NCBI RefSeq assembly: GCF_017426725.1
Contig: NZ_JAERMS010000015.1
Span: 1 to 56,174 of the forward strand
DNA length: 56,174 bases
Reading direction: 5' to 3'
From: Prevotella illustrans
Lineage (GTDB): Bacteria; Bacteroidota; Bacteroidia; Bacteroidales; Bacteroidaceae
Part shown: positions 14,751 to 24,074 of the stretch, one piece after another
Layout of the letters: every line of letters begins with the position of its first letter
Numbering within the stretch: position 1 is the first letter of the stretch
Notes under the pieces: model-generated
Database searches by the model: none
What the model was told of the DNA's origin: nothing
The model's input: the letters and a program-made list of their open reading frames with translations, nothing else
Made by a program: the position numbers and the translations under genes

Positions 14751-16652
14751 TTATTTATTGATTTCTTCTATTCTATTGATAATATAATTATTTGTCTGTT
14801 TGATGGCGCGTAAGTCGCGCAGCAATCTTATTCTGAACATCCACATGCGGAAGTAAAGAGTCAGGCCTACCGGAATGATAAGAAATGAGAGGATATTCAT
14901 CCATCTTCTTTCGAATGGCCTGGTATGTGCTTTGACCGAAACGACAGGGTACTGGTTCAGATAGGTCAGTATGGCCTTGTCTTTCGTGTTGTTCAAGTCC
15001 TCAATGATATTTTCCAAAACGTCCGAAATTCTTTCTATTTCATGATCAGGATGATATCTGAAGAACACCTTTATAATATTAGGCATTCTCACGAGTCTGT
15101 GGCTTTGCGAGTAGGCCGTCACATCGTCGCTGATGGTCTGTAATTGCTCTTTGTCATGTAGATAGTCCGGATCCTGGATAATCACTTCTTTGCCGAATAC
15201 ATGTCGTTTTAGTCGTAATCCTAAGAGCTTTCTGAAAAATTCTTTGTACAGGTCAAAATTGAAAACCATGGAATTGTTAGAGGCTTTGTAGGTCACGAAC
15301 ACGGCTGTCGGCGTCAAAACGGCTGTGGCCAGCCCTTTGCCGAACCAGATATCCCACATGCCTCCTTTTGCCATTCTGGAGCCGGTGTTGTCGAGAATGT
15401 AGAAAATGATAAAGACAAATACCGAAATGATGACCGGTATGCCCAAACCGCCTTTTCGGATGATAGCGCCCAATGGCGCGCCGATGAAGAAAAAGATCAG
15501 GCATGACAATGCTACGACAAACTTATTAATGGCTTCTATTTTGTGTTGTCTGATGAGCTGGTCTCCATCAGAGGTGATCATGCTTTTGAAGTCTAAATCC
15601 TGTATAGCTTGGGCCACCCGCGATTGGGTCGACGACAAAGTCTGTTGGCGCAGTCCCAAAGGCAGTTTGTTGTAGATGGTATCTATATCATATTTCTTTG
15701 TTTCGGCAATGTGGATGGCCCTTATTGAGTCTTTGCGTGACAAATGGCGTCGGGCAAACAAGTAATTCGAGGCGTCTGCGTAGTAGGCCCTGCCAATGCT
15801 GTCGTAATTTTGATTCAGCGAGTCAATGTCATGGTTGATCTGTCCTAAGCTTTTTCCACGTGCGTTGTTCGACAAGGAATTAGCGTCTGTCATATTGAAG
15901 TCACCGTCGTAGTCCAGCAGAATATGTTTGGTCACAAAAGTTTCACGCCTATAGGGCACGGCGGCAGAATTACCAAATTCTCCCGACTGCATGTTTTCAA
16001 ACCATTCGCCATTCCATAGTCGCAGTAACAGGTGTTTCTTGTCGGCCGTTGACTGCAGCATGCCCGAATCGGCCAAGATAATGGCTTGGTCTTCATAGCT
16101 GCCTGTCATGCGATAGATCATGATACCGTAGAGCTTCCCCGTATTGATATTCTTTTTTTGTACGTAGATATTGCTGTTGGGAATGCCGTCATAGAAGATT
16201 CCTTCGGGTATTTCGAGTTCCGGACTCTTTTGTTTCATTGACAGTAATAGCTGTGCCAGCTTTATATTCGATTCCGGTCCGATATGGTTTTGAAAGTAAA
16301 ATGACCCGAGACAGATGACGGAGCTGATGATGATGAGCGACCTGAAGGTTTGCATCAATGAGATTCCGGCGGCCTTGATGGCGGTCAGTTCGCTGCTTTC
16401 CCCCAGGTTTCCGAAAGTGATGAGCGAAGAGAGGAGAATGGCCAAAGGTAGGGCTTGCGGCACCAGCATGAGTCCCATATACCAGAAAAACTGTGCCATG
16501 ATGTCTATGGTCAGGCCTTTGCCAATCAGTTCGTCGACAAATCGCCACAGAAATTGCATCATCAGCACAAACTGACAGATGAAGAAAGTCCCTAAAAAGA
16601 GCAGCCCAAACTGCTTGGCAATGAATATATCTAATTTCTTAATTCTAAACAT
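14751..16652 (-). CDS. LptF/LptG (YjgP/YjgQ) family permease
   Basis: A 633-residue inner-membrane protein. The N-terminal helices ([20 protein letters not shown]) and [20 protein letters not shown] followed by [20 protein letters not shown] are diagnostic of the family, which extracts lipopolysaccharide from the inner membrane with LptB2. A periplasmic domain and further helices ([40 protein letters not shown]) follow. At 633 residues it is much longer than the roughly 360 of E. coli LptF or LptG; the extra C-terminal part ends in another hydrophobic segment ([20 protein letters not shown]). Whether it serves as LptF, LptG or both cannot be decided. It is the first gene of a pair with ribBA. 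Confidence 0.88.
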   Translation of the reverse strand: MFRIKKLDIFIAKQFGLLFLGTFFICQFVLMMQFLWRFVDELIGKGLTIDIMAQFFWYMGLMLVPQALPLAILLSSLITFGNLGESSELTAIKAAGISLMQTFRSLIIISSVICLGSFYFQNHIGPESNIKLAQLLLSMKQKSPELEIPEGIFYDGIPNSNIYVQKKNINTGKLYGIMIYRMTGSYEDQAIILADSGMLQSTADKKHLLLRLWNGEWFENMQSGEFGNSAAVPYRRETFVTKHILLDYDGDFNMTDANSLSNNARGKSLGQINHDIDSLNQNYDSIGRAYYADASNYLFARRHLSRKDSIRAIHIAETKKYDIDTIYNKLPLGLRQQTLSSTQSRVAQAIQDLDFKSMITSDGDQLIRQHKIEAINKFVVALSCLIFFFIGAPLGAIIRKGGLGIPVIISVFVFIIFYILDNTGSRMAKGGMWDIWFGKGLATAVLTPTAVFVTYKASNNSMVFNFDLYKEFFRKLLGLRLKRHVFGKEVIIQDPDYLHDKEQLQTISDDVTAYSQSHRLVRMPNIIKVFFRYHPDHEIERISDVLENIIEDLNNTKDKAILTYLNQYPVVSVKAHTRPFERRWMNILSFLIIPVGLTLYFRMWMFRIRLLRDLRAIKQTNNYIINRIEEINK

Positions 16653-16703
16653 GAAAGCCTAACGTTGATCGTGCTGTCAAGCGGTAGCACTAATATCAAA
16701 TTA

Positions 16704-16711
16704 CAAAATTA
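16704..16711 (-). promoter_or_regulatory. Promoter -7 element of the lptFG-ribBA pair
   Basis: On the minus strand TAATTTTG fits TAnnTTTG, 52 bp upstream of the permease start codon. Confidence 0.45.
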
Positions 16712-16989
16712 GTATAAAAAATCAGAAACTCGCCATTTTTTAGTTTTTTAAAGACATTGCAGGCTTGCTGTATATACGGGTCAGTAGAAAAGTTGTGGGG
16801 ACAGATTTACGAGTGTCGATGATATCTACCGGGCTCTGAATTATCTTTACATATACCATCAAAAAAGTGGCATTATTTTGAAAAAGAAAAGCGCCGGACG
16901 AAAATAAGCGATTGTAGAGCGAGTTTATAAAGCGCTGGTTATCAATACATTGTACTTTTAAGGGTGTTTTCTCTTCGCTTTTTCGCCCT

Positions 16990-17099
16990 TAATAGCTATG
17001 CTTTTAGGCCGTAATCGCGGCCCTTTCATCGGCTAAAAGTTATGCTTTGGCCGTGTAATCGCTGTGCTTTGAGCCGATAAAAGGATAACTTTGGGCATA
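16990..17099. repeat. 22-bp repeat array A (five units)
   Basis: Five units of exactly 22 bp start at 16990, 17012, 17034, 17056 and 17078. Cores are GCTATGCTTTT, GCGGCCCTTT, GTTATGCTTTG, GCTGTGCTTTG and GGATAACTTTG, each led by TAAWMG-like bases. The units are imperfect copies of the family seen at 27536, 34977, 45179 and 55554. TATCAA begins at 16940, 50 bp before unit 1. The 766-bp gap between the permease and the GH3 gene holds no coding sequence that I can support. Confidence 0.8.
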
Positions 17100-17312
17100 A
17101 AAGAGCATCAAAATCGGAAAATCAAAGGCCTTTTTCGGCATGCCGTCACTTAGATGACATGTTGCGGAAGTGTTAAAATCAGGTAGTTTTTTCTGACAAA
17201 ATCACGGAAAGTAATGAAGCGATTACATCATTTGCGGACTTTTCCCCACAAATGATCGGGTGATCTGTATATACCTAAAAATGGTGTCTTGGAGCCAAGA
17301 GTTTCATCAGGC

Positions 17313-17377
17313 GCTTGCCCCTCTTGGTGACATCACACGACGGAGAAGCCGTGTCATGCCACAAAGAGGGGCAAAGC
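17313..17377. repeat. Long imperfect hairpin between GH3 and permease genes
   Basis: TTGCCCCTCTT (17315-17325) pairs perfectly with AAGAGGGGCAA (17364-17374). Inside, CATCACACG pairs with CGTGTCATG with one mismatch around a 10-base loop. There is no T-tract on either strand, so it is not a classic terminator although it lies 41 bp downstream of the GH3 stop. It may be a REP-like palindrome or a 3'-end mRNA structure. Confidence 0.6.
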
Positions 17378-17418
17378 CGGGAGTTGTTTTCTTGATTTGT
17401 GTATATAGACTAAGTCCT

Positions 17419-19722
17419 TTATTTTACGGTTAAACGCAAGGTCTGCAAATCTTCTTTTCTCGACGAACTTCCTACCATGACGGTGAATGTGCCCGGCTCT
17501 ACGCCGTATCTCATTTGGGCATCGTAGTAAGCCAAAGATTCGGGTGTGATGAGGAATGAAACCGTCTTGGTTTCGCCGGCTTTCAAAGCGATTCTCTCAA
17601 ACCCTTTCAATTCTTTCACCGGGCGCGTAGCCGAACTGTAGTCATCACGTATATAGAGTTGCACGACTTCTTCTCCGTCAACCGTTCCCGAATTGGTTAT
17701 GTCTACGCTGACACGGACGCTGTCGCCTACGGCAATCGTTGAGGCTGACAGACGTGGACGCGAATACTTAAACGTAGTGTAGCTTAATCCGTATCCGAAA
17801 TTATACAGCGGAGCAGTTGTTCCTGTTACATACGGGAAACGATAGGCCCATTTCTTATGATTATAATAGCAACCGATTTGTCCTACGCTTCGTGGTATCG
17901 TAATCGGAAGTTTTGCCGATGGCGATATCTTTCCATAAAGTATTTCGGCAACAGCCTGCCCTCCAAGCATTCCGGGTTCCCAGGCTTCGATAATGGCAGG
18001 AACGTGATTGGCAATCCACTCGGTAGAAAGTGGTCGGCCATTGACTAATATCACAATGGTCGGCACGCCTGTTGCCACAACGGCTTCAACAAGTTGTTGC
18101 TGCATTCCGGGTAATGATAGTTCGTATCGATCGCTGTTTTCGCCACAGGTTTTTTCTTTCCAGTGATAGCGCATTGAGTTTTCGCCTACCACAAGTATAG
18201 CTAATTCTGATTGTTTCGCACGTTTGACAGCTTCTTCGATTTGTGCAGGCTTCAGGTCTCTTACGTTGCGTCCGATATCCTGAAAATCGATCTGGGCATC
18301 CGGATCCTGCTCTTTGATGCCTTCAAGGATAGTAGTTATATTTTCATCGGGTTGCTCAAAACTCCAGTCACCCAATGTCGACTGATTGTCGGCATTATGT
18401 CCTGTTATAAAAATCTTATTGAAATGACCTTTTCGGAGTGGTAATAGCTGATTTTTGTTTTTAAGCAAGACGATGCTCCTGCGAGCAATGTCGAGGGCCG
18501 TCTGTCGATGATCGTCGGTCAATACAGATCGTGGAATGGCTTTAAGATCCACGTATGGACGTTCAAAAAGTCCGAGATTGAACTTTAATTCCAAAATTTT
18601 AGCCACTCTGTCATCTATTGTTTGAGGAGAAATCTTTCCCTCTTGAACACCCTTTATGACACTTTCGGCAAATCCGGGGCCATGCATGTGGACGTCAATT
18701 CCTGCCTGTAAACCGGTTAGATAAGCTTCTTCCTTGGTGGAAGCTGTCGTATGGATGGTGTTCAGGCGTTCCACATCCAGCCAGTCACTGACAATAATTC
18801 CTTTGAATCCCAGCTCTTTTCGAAGTAAATCATCCAATAACCACCGATTGCCATGGCAAGGAATGCCATTCAAATCATTGTGTGAAGGCATGAGTGACAT
18901 CCCTCCGGCCTCAATACATTTAATAAATGGGGGCAGAAACACTTCTCTTAACATGCGTTCTGACATGTCGGCAGGCGATCCGTTGATGCCGTTACTTGTC
19001 AGACTGCCACCTACCAAATGTTTGATACAGGCCAACACCTTGTCTTGTCCTTTCAGTTCTGCTGTTTGTAGTCCACGAACGGTAGCGCTCCCCATGAGCC
19101 CTGCCAGATACGGATCTTCTCCAAAGGTTTCGCCTACACGCCCCCAACGAGGGTCACGGGCCACCTCTACGTTCGGCGCAAAGGCCCACTGCATTCCACA
19201 TGCTCGCATTTCAAGGGCCGTTTGACGCGACATTTGTTCTATCAGATAGGGACAAAAGGTAGCAGCTTGTCCGATAGCAGTCGGGTATATCGTAGCTCCT
19301 CGGTAAAGCCCGTTGCCATGTAGCGCGTCAATGGCGATAAACAGTGGGATTTTCAGCCGGCTTTGTTGAGCTAATTTTTGCAGATAATTAGCCTCATCGG
19401 GCGTAACGACATGAAGGAAAGAGCCGATAAGTCCCTTTCTTGTCATCTCGCGTATATCCTCGATAGTATAACCGGGGTAGTATCCGGCTGCGTCGCTTGT
19501 TTCCAGTTCCTTAGTGGTCAGTGTTTGCTGTACTCCTATCATGTGGCTGATACCTACGTATTGGCACATTTGCGCAACTTTTTCTTCAAGCGTCATGCGG
19601 CTCATCAGGTCCTTGACGCGTACTTCTGTCGGGAGTTTCGCATTGGTATAATCCGGTTTCTTCTCAGCCGTAGTATTGATGGCGAATCCCAAGGAGATGA
19701 TGATTAATATAAGTTTATACAT
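17419..19722 (-). CDS. GH3 beta-glucosidase (BglX-like)
   Basis: A 767-residue exported glycoside hydrolase with a signal peptide (first 19 residues). The N-terminal GH3 barrel shows IDALHG, VARDPRWGRVGETFGEDPYL, ACIKHL and GIIVSDW, where Asp313 is the expected nucleophile. The second GH3 domain contains LAILVVGENS and ILVNGRPLS. A C-terminal fibronectin III-like domain (about 655-765) contains NSGTVDGEEVVQLYIRD and RPVKELKGFERI. BglX-type enzymes remove beta-linked glucose from oligosaccharide ends in the periplasm. It lies 14 bp from the GH5 gene and closes the polysaccharide locus, so it probably finishes what GH5 and SusCD deliver. Confidence 0.93.
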   Translation of the reverse strand: MYKLILIIISLGFAINTTAEKKPDYTNAKLPTEVRVKDLMSRMTLEEKVAQMCQYVGISHMIGVQQTLTTKELETSDAAGYYPGYTIEDIREMTRKGLIGSFLHVVTPDEANYLQKLAQQSRLKIPLFIAIDALHGNGLYRGATIYPTAIGQAATFCPYLIEQMSRQTALEMRACGMQWAFAPNVEVARDPRWGRVGETFGEDPYLAGLMGSATVRGLQTAELKGQDKVLACIKHLVGGSLTSNGINGSPADMSERMLREVFLPPFIKCIEAGGMSLMPSHNDLNGIPCHGNRWLLDDLLRKELGFKGIIVSDWLDVERLNTIHTTASTKEEAYLTGLQAGIDVHMHGPGFAESVIKGVQEGKISPQTIDDRVAKILELKFNLGLFERPYVDLKAIPRSVLTDDHRQTALDIARRSIVLLKNKNQLLPLRKGHFNKIFITGHNADNQSTLGDWSFEQPDENITTILEGIKEQDPDAQIDFQDIGRNVRDLKPAQIEEAVKRAKQSELAILVVGENSMRYHWKEKTCGENSDRYELSLPGMQQQLVEAVVATGVPTIVILVNGRPLSTEWIANHVPAIIEAWEPGMLGGQAVAEILYGKISPSAKLPITIPRSVGQIGCYYNHKKWAYRFPYVTGTTAPLYNFGYGLSYTTFKYSRPRLSASTIAVGDSVRVSVDITNSGTVDGEEVVQLYIRDDYSSATRPVKELKGFERIALKAGETKTVSFLITPESLAYYDAQMRYGVEPGTFTVMVGSSSRKEDLQTLRLTVK

Positions 19723-19736
19723 AAAGTGTGTGTGAT

Positions 19737-21962
19737 TTATTGAGCAACATATTTTTTACCGGCTTGTATGTAGATTTTTCCGGCAAGTTGTTTATTCGGT
19801 ACTTTGATTCCCCGAAGCGTGTATATGTCATCTTTGTTTGTCAAATGGGTCGCAGCAGAGGCACAGCCTTTTCTGTCAATGTGTGAGGTAGGGCCTTCGG
19901 GTGTACCGATGATGTGCATTTCCCAGAGGCTTGCTCCCCAGGTCGAAGAGGCGCTTTTCAGTTGCTTTAACTTGATGTAGCGTGCTTTAATGGGACTGTC
20001 CGGGACATGCGGGTCAGAGAAATAACTGCCTGCGGCGATGTCCGTGGAGATATAAGTGCGGCGATAGTCGTCCAGTTTCTTGTTTTGCGTAATGATTGGT
20101 GTCGTATTCCATTGCGGCGTACCATCGCTCCCCGCATCTATTGCGGTATATATCTCATACTTCCTTGCGTAATTTTCCCATAACGGGCAAATCATACTGA
20201 TTGTATATACACGTCCTAAATCTATCCACCAATCGGTTTCTCCTACATTGTTTCCTGCTCCCCAACGCGTGTCGTAAGCTCCGTCTATGGCTTTCTCTGC
20301 CCCATAACTCCCGCTGTTATTATCCGTGGCATAAGCCTTGACCATAGGGTTGTTTTTACGAGAAGCGATGTTCAGACGTTCCCAATCTATTTGCGTATTT
20401 AGGGTATACGCGTCATTGATTTTTGATACACCGGGAGTTACAAAGCCGAAACCGCCCTGAAAATTCCATAGGCAATGGCCAATATCGTATTCCCTGCATA
20501 TTTGCGATACGTCTTCTATCCATTTCAGTCTGCTCTGCTGTGGTGTTTTGTTATAGCATCCATATTCTCCACACCATACTTGAAGCCCCAAAGCCTTAGC
20601 TTTGTCTATGGCTTGTTTCATCAAGGTCTTTAACGTGGCTTTATCAAACGTGCGGCCTTCGCTGCTTACCGCAGCCTGATCCGCGGGACTTAACGTGTTG
20701 AAATCATCGTCACTGACCATTTGTCCCGGATATTTGACAGGGACTGTGATATTCGCAAACAAGCTGTGCCATGAAGCCTGATAGTGTGTGAGCAGGTGCG
20801 GGTTGTAGAAATGGAATGTAAGAATGATGTTACGATCACCCGAAGGAACTTCTAAATAAGGGAATTGACTGACGTTGTTCCAAAGATTACTTCCGATGAC
20901 GACTTTCCGATTAGGCTCTTGTTTGTGGATTTCGGCCAGTGTTTGGGCGGCCAAGTTGTTCCAAACGGCCGCGGTTGGGGCCGTTGGTTCATTGAGAAGC
21001 TCATAAGCAAGCAGGTCGTTCGGATATTTCTTTAGCTCATTTTGTATTTGTTTCCATATCGTGATAAAATGTTTCCGGGCTTCAGCGTTGTTCCATAAAT
21101 TATGTTTGACAACCGTTTTATAGCCGCTATGACTGGTACTGAAAGCCACATCGTCAATCCATAGTTCGGACATATCATTGCCCGGGCGTATCGTTATGCG
21201 TGTGATTTTCTTTCCTTCCAGCTTATGATAGGGCGAAACGTCGGCCTCTATCCATTGATTTTTTGTTTTTACGTCATACCCCAGATAAGCTTTGCTTCCG
21301 TCTTCAGCCTCAAATTTGAAAACAATTTTCCCCGTCTTGTTCTTACGTACTTTAAAGCGGAGGTATTTAAACATGTCCGAACCGATATTGATATATACAT
21401 CTTTCCGTTCGGCTCCTTTCCAGTCGCTATTCTCTGTCTGGCTGATATGGAGAACCTTTTGGCTTGTGTTGCAGCCTGTAGCTTCGGGATTGTTAACGAC
21501 TTCTACCTTGATTCCGCTACTGCTATTTACCCGCCATTTGCCCATAAGGCCGTCTTCGAAATTGTCGACAAAGCTTTCTGTCTCTCCGTTATCCCCATGT
21601 TCCTTTATAATATGCAGGTCTACAATGGCTTTCATATCATATTTTTCAATCCATTTGATAGCTGTATGAAGCCGGGCAAAGTTGTCTGTGTTCTTACTGC
21701 CATCCGTATTGAACAGTTGACTTTCATCAACGGGAAACCGTACATGGTCAAATTTCAATGCGGCCAACATCTTTACGTCCTTCTCTTTGAAAGAGATGTT
21801 CGCCTTCTGTGACAACCAGTCACCGATATTCACGCCTTGTCTGAGCTTAAAGTCGTCAACATTTTGGGTCATGCCTTTTAAGGAATAACCGAACATCAAC
21901 CCTATACATAATGCTCCCAGTACGTATTTAAATCGGCGATATGGCAAATATACCTTATTCAT
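19737..21962 (-). CDS. GH5 endoglycanase with a domain inserted in the barrel, and F5/8C module
   Basis: A 741-residue exported enzyme, start chosen at MNKVYLPYRR because the longer version overlaps the upstream gene. The GH5 barrel starts near 40 (GVNIGDWLS, VRFPVDESQ, KAIVDLH). Residues about 133-280 break it with a beta-rich carbohydrate-binding-like domain (VDNFEDGLMGKWRV to LWIDDVAFS). The barrel resumes at 281 with acid/base Glu325 in LLNEP and nucleophile Glu466 in WCGEYG. An F5/8 type C domain follows (about 545-690; EKAIDGAYDTRWGAG and IKARYIKLKQL). The end, DIYTLRGIKV...GKIYIQAGKKYVAQ, resembles the terminal tails of Prevotella secreted proteins and may be a type IX sorting signal. 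Substrate: probably a beta-glucan, not certain. Confidence 0.88.
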   Translation of the reverse strand: MNKVYLPYRRFKYVLGALCIGLMFGYSLKGMTQNVDDFKLRQGVNIGDWLSQKANISFKEKDVKMLAALKFDHVRFPVDESQLFNTDGSKNTDNFARLHTAIKWIEKYDMKAIVDLHIIKEHGDNGETESFVDNFEDGLMGKWRVNSSSGIKVEVVNNPEATGCNTSQKVLHISQTENSDWKGAERKDVYINIGSDMFKYLRFKVRKNKTGKIVFKFEAEDGSKAYLGYDVKTKNQWIEADVSPYHKLEGKKITRITIRPGNDMSELWIDDVAFSTSHSGYKTVVKHNLWNNAEARKHFITIWKQIQNELKKYPNDLLAYELLNEPTAPTAAVWNNLAAQTLAEIHKQEPNRKVVIGSNLWNNVSQFPYLEVPSGDRNIILTFHFYNPHLLTHYQASWHSLFANITVPVKYPGQMVSDDDFNTLSPADQAAVSSEGRTFDKATLKTLMKQAIDKAKALGLQVWCGEYGCYNKTPQQSRLKWIEDVSQICREYDIGHCLWNFQGGFGFVTPGVSKINDAYTLNTQIDWERLNIASRKNNPMVKAYATDNNSGSYGAEKAIDGAYDTRWGAGNNVGETDWWIDLGRVYTISMICPLWENYARKYEIYTAIDAGSDGTPQWNTTPIITQNKKLDDYRRTYISTDIAAGSYFSDPHVPDSPIKARYIKLKQLKSASSTWGASLWEMHIIGTPEGPTSHIDRKGCASAATHLTNKDDIYTLRGIKVPNKQLAGKIYIQAGKKYVAQ

Positions 21963-21987
21963 ATCATTAAATTTTAAGTGAGAAAGG

Positions 21988-22374
21988 TTAGGAGGTTGGT
22001 TCCACAACATGAATAACAGCCTCGCGTGAAGTTTCGTATTTGGGTGTTTTTACAACCAGTTTTACCTGAAATTTGCCCTCGGTCGTGGGCACATAAGTAT
22101 ATCCTATGCCTCGATGCACTTCTACACCATCGATATACCAGATTCCTTCACAATATTGCGAAGGGGTATACTGGACTTTGATTACCAGTGGTTTATCAAG
22201 TGGAGTGCTAAATTCGCCAAGGCTGCCATCGGCTTTCTTTTCCGGCCATTGGCCAAATATACGTGGGTATTCATTCTCTGTAAGAACAGGAGAATTAATC
22301 TCGTCGCTGCTGCAACTGGTGAATATATTGCCTAATATAATCAGGCTTAATAATATGAAAAAAAGATGTTTCAT
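21988..22374 (-). CDS. Small PUL lipoprotein with an Ig/PKD-like fold
   Basis: A 128-residue lipoprotein when started at 22374 (MKHLFFILLSLIILGNIFTSC, Cys21 lipidated); an ATG seven codons upstream is possible. The mature part ends in strands typical of a PKD/Ig-like domain: GIWYIDGVEVHRGIGYTYVP, then GKFQVKLVVKTP. It lies between susD and GH5, where polysaccharide loci usually encode a surface glycan-binding protein, but it is far shorter than typical members. It may be a reduced glycan-binding or spacer lipoprotein. No catalytic motif is seen. Confidence 0.7.
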   Translation of the reverse strand: MKHLFFILLSLIILGNIFTSCSSDEINSPVLTENEYPRIFGQWPEKKADGSLGEFSTPLDKPLVIKVQYTPSQYCEGIWYIDGVEVHRGIGYTYVPTTEGKFQVKLVVKTPKYETSREAVIHVVEPTS

Positions 22375-22439
22375 AATGTTTTTACGATGATTCATGATTG
22401 ACGATACGTTTATATAATGTATTTTGTTGGATTATATGC

Positions 22440-24065
22440 CTATTGGTTCCACCATACGGCTTTATTCCAATCGTCCGTTCCGCCAAGTCTCTGTATGACT
22501 TCGTCATAATTAGCCTTGTTGTATGAACTTTCAAAGATTGGATAGCAAAGGCGTAAAGGCGTTGTTTGCGAGTCAATGCACTTGGCTCCGTATTCAGGAG
22601 ATGGCTTTAGAACAGGATAACCGCTCCTGCGCCAGTTCGCGTATCCTTCCCATGGATTGTTGAAATGCAAGATCCATAGCTGTGTGTTGATTTTTTCCAG
22701 TTGGTCTTCTTGTTCATCCGATATGTTGTTCGCTGCGATATACTTATCTATTTCTTTATCTTTAAACGCGTCGGCTCCATAGTTTTCTAAGAAATGAAAA
22801 GCAGCTTTCACACCTTTATTATAAAGCTTTTCTACCGTTTCTCTACTCATTTCGCTTCCCCAACGTGCAACCGCTTCCGCCTCCAATAGCTTTGTTTCGG
22901 CATAGGACATAATGACACCGGGCGATGTGAGCTTCAAGAAGATATTGTTGACCTGCGGCCGACACTCTTTCATTAGATATTTATTGACCTGCTTACTCCA
23001 ATATCCGCTTGGCCATTTCTCGTAAAAGAAATATCCGGGGTCGACAGGTTGGAATTTTGCTTTGGGTGTTTTAATCATCTCTTCGGTAATATCATGCCGG
23101 CCAAAAGGCGCGTTAGGAGAACTTTCATCATAGTTGCGGCAATAGACAAATTGACGTGGGTCTTTGGTATCTTTCAAATGATTGAAGAACGTTGAGCAAA
23201 TATACATGGTAGGATATTCACCCCGTCCTCTCATCAACTGTGAAAGACCATTGCGGCGATACTCTTCATTTGTCCAGTCAAAGCTTTCATAAACATATTT
23301 GACGAGCGCTTCTTCTTGCGCGGATGTTATGATGCCACCGTTGTTTTGCAGTGCCTTTTTTGCTTCTTGTTTAGCTAACTCGGGCTCAACCTTCACCATT
23401 CTCATGGCATAGCGCAAGTGCAGTGCGTTGGCCAGTTTCTTCCATTTGCTGACATCACCGTTATAAATAAGGTCTCCCGTCACTTTCACCGGATGGTTGG
23501 CGTCTAAGGAATCACAGGCAATCTGCAACTCATTCATAAAGTCTTTATAGATGTCTTCTTGCCGGTCGAATTTGGGCTGCACATTACCGTCGATATAGCC
23601 ACGTCCGGCTTCAAAATAAGGCACGTCACCGTAAAGATCCGTGATGATACCGAAGACGTAAACCTTGAATACGCGTGCCATATAATGTAAGTTATGATGG
23701 CTCTTGTCGCGTGTACGATCTATGATATCGACCAGATTTTTCACCGTCATGGGATACATGTGTTCATATACATAACCCATATACTGGCTGTCTTTAAGAT
23801 AATGACCGCCATAGTTGGTCACGCCCCAATCGCCCATCAGATATTGACAGAAGGGCATTGCGTATTTCAGCGCTGTTTCCTGCCAGATCCAAAATCCCCA
23901 TATCTGGGCTTCGCATTGTGAAAGCTGGTAGTTGGGGTCTACGTTTGACGACTTCGCGGGGTTGTCATTCAGCGACTCAAAGGCACTATCGTTGCATGAA
24001 CAGAGCGTTATGGTCAGCATGCAAAGAACATAAACGGAAAGTTTGTATATTGGTTTCATAATCAT
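22440..24065 (-). CDS. susD: SusD/RagB-family glycan-binding lipoprotein
   Basis: A 541-residue outer-membrane lipoprotein; signal peptide with lipobox LCSC about 23 residues in. It belongs to the SusD-like group (TPR-rich fold): CEAQIWGFWIWQETALKYAM, GVTNYGGHYL, HYMARVFKVYVFGIITDLYG (typical SusD helix) and near the end NPWEGYANWRRSGYP. SusD proteins cap the SusC barrel and bind oligosaccharides at the cell surface. It starts 9 bp after the susC stop, so the pair is co-translated. A start two codons later (24059) is equally possible. The symbol names the family, not a starch specificity. Confidence 0.92.
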   Translation of the reverse strand: MIMKPIYKLSVYVLCMLTITLCSCNDSAFESLNDNPAKSSNVDPNYQLSQCEAQIWGFWIWQETALKYAMPFCQYLMGDWGVTNYGGHYLKDSQYMGYVYEHMYPMTVKNLVDIIDRTRDKSHHNLHYMARVFKVYVFGIITDLYGDVPYFEAGRGYIDGNVQPKFDRQEDIYKDFMNELQIACDSLDANHPVKVTGDLIYNGDVSKWKKLANALHLRYAMRMVKVEPELAKQEAKKALQNNGGIITSAQEEALVKYVYESFDWTNEEYRRNGLSQLMRGRGEYPTMYICSTFFNHLKDTKDPRQFVYCRNYDESSPNAPFGRHDITEEMIKTPKAKFQPVDPGYFFYEKWPSGYWSKQVNKYLMKECRPQVNNIFLKLTSPGVIMSYAETKLLEAEAVARWGSEMSRETVEKLYNKGVKAAFHFLENYGADAFKDKEIDKYIAANNISDEQEDQLEKINTQLWILHFNNPWEGYANWRRSGYPVLKPSPEYGAKCIDSQTTPLRLCYPIFESSYNKANYDEVIQRLGGTDDWNKAVWWNQ

Positions 24066-24074
24066 GTCGGTGTA

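Noticed and set aside
16990..17099. CRISPR array
   Set aside because: Units are directly contiguous with no unique spacers, diverge between copies, and no cas genes are present; the same holds for the other 22-bp arrays.
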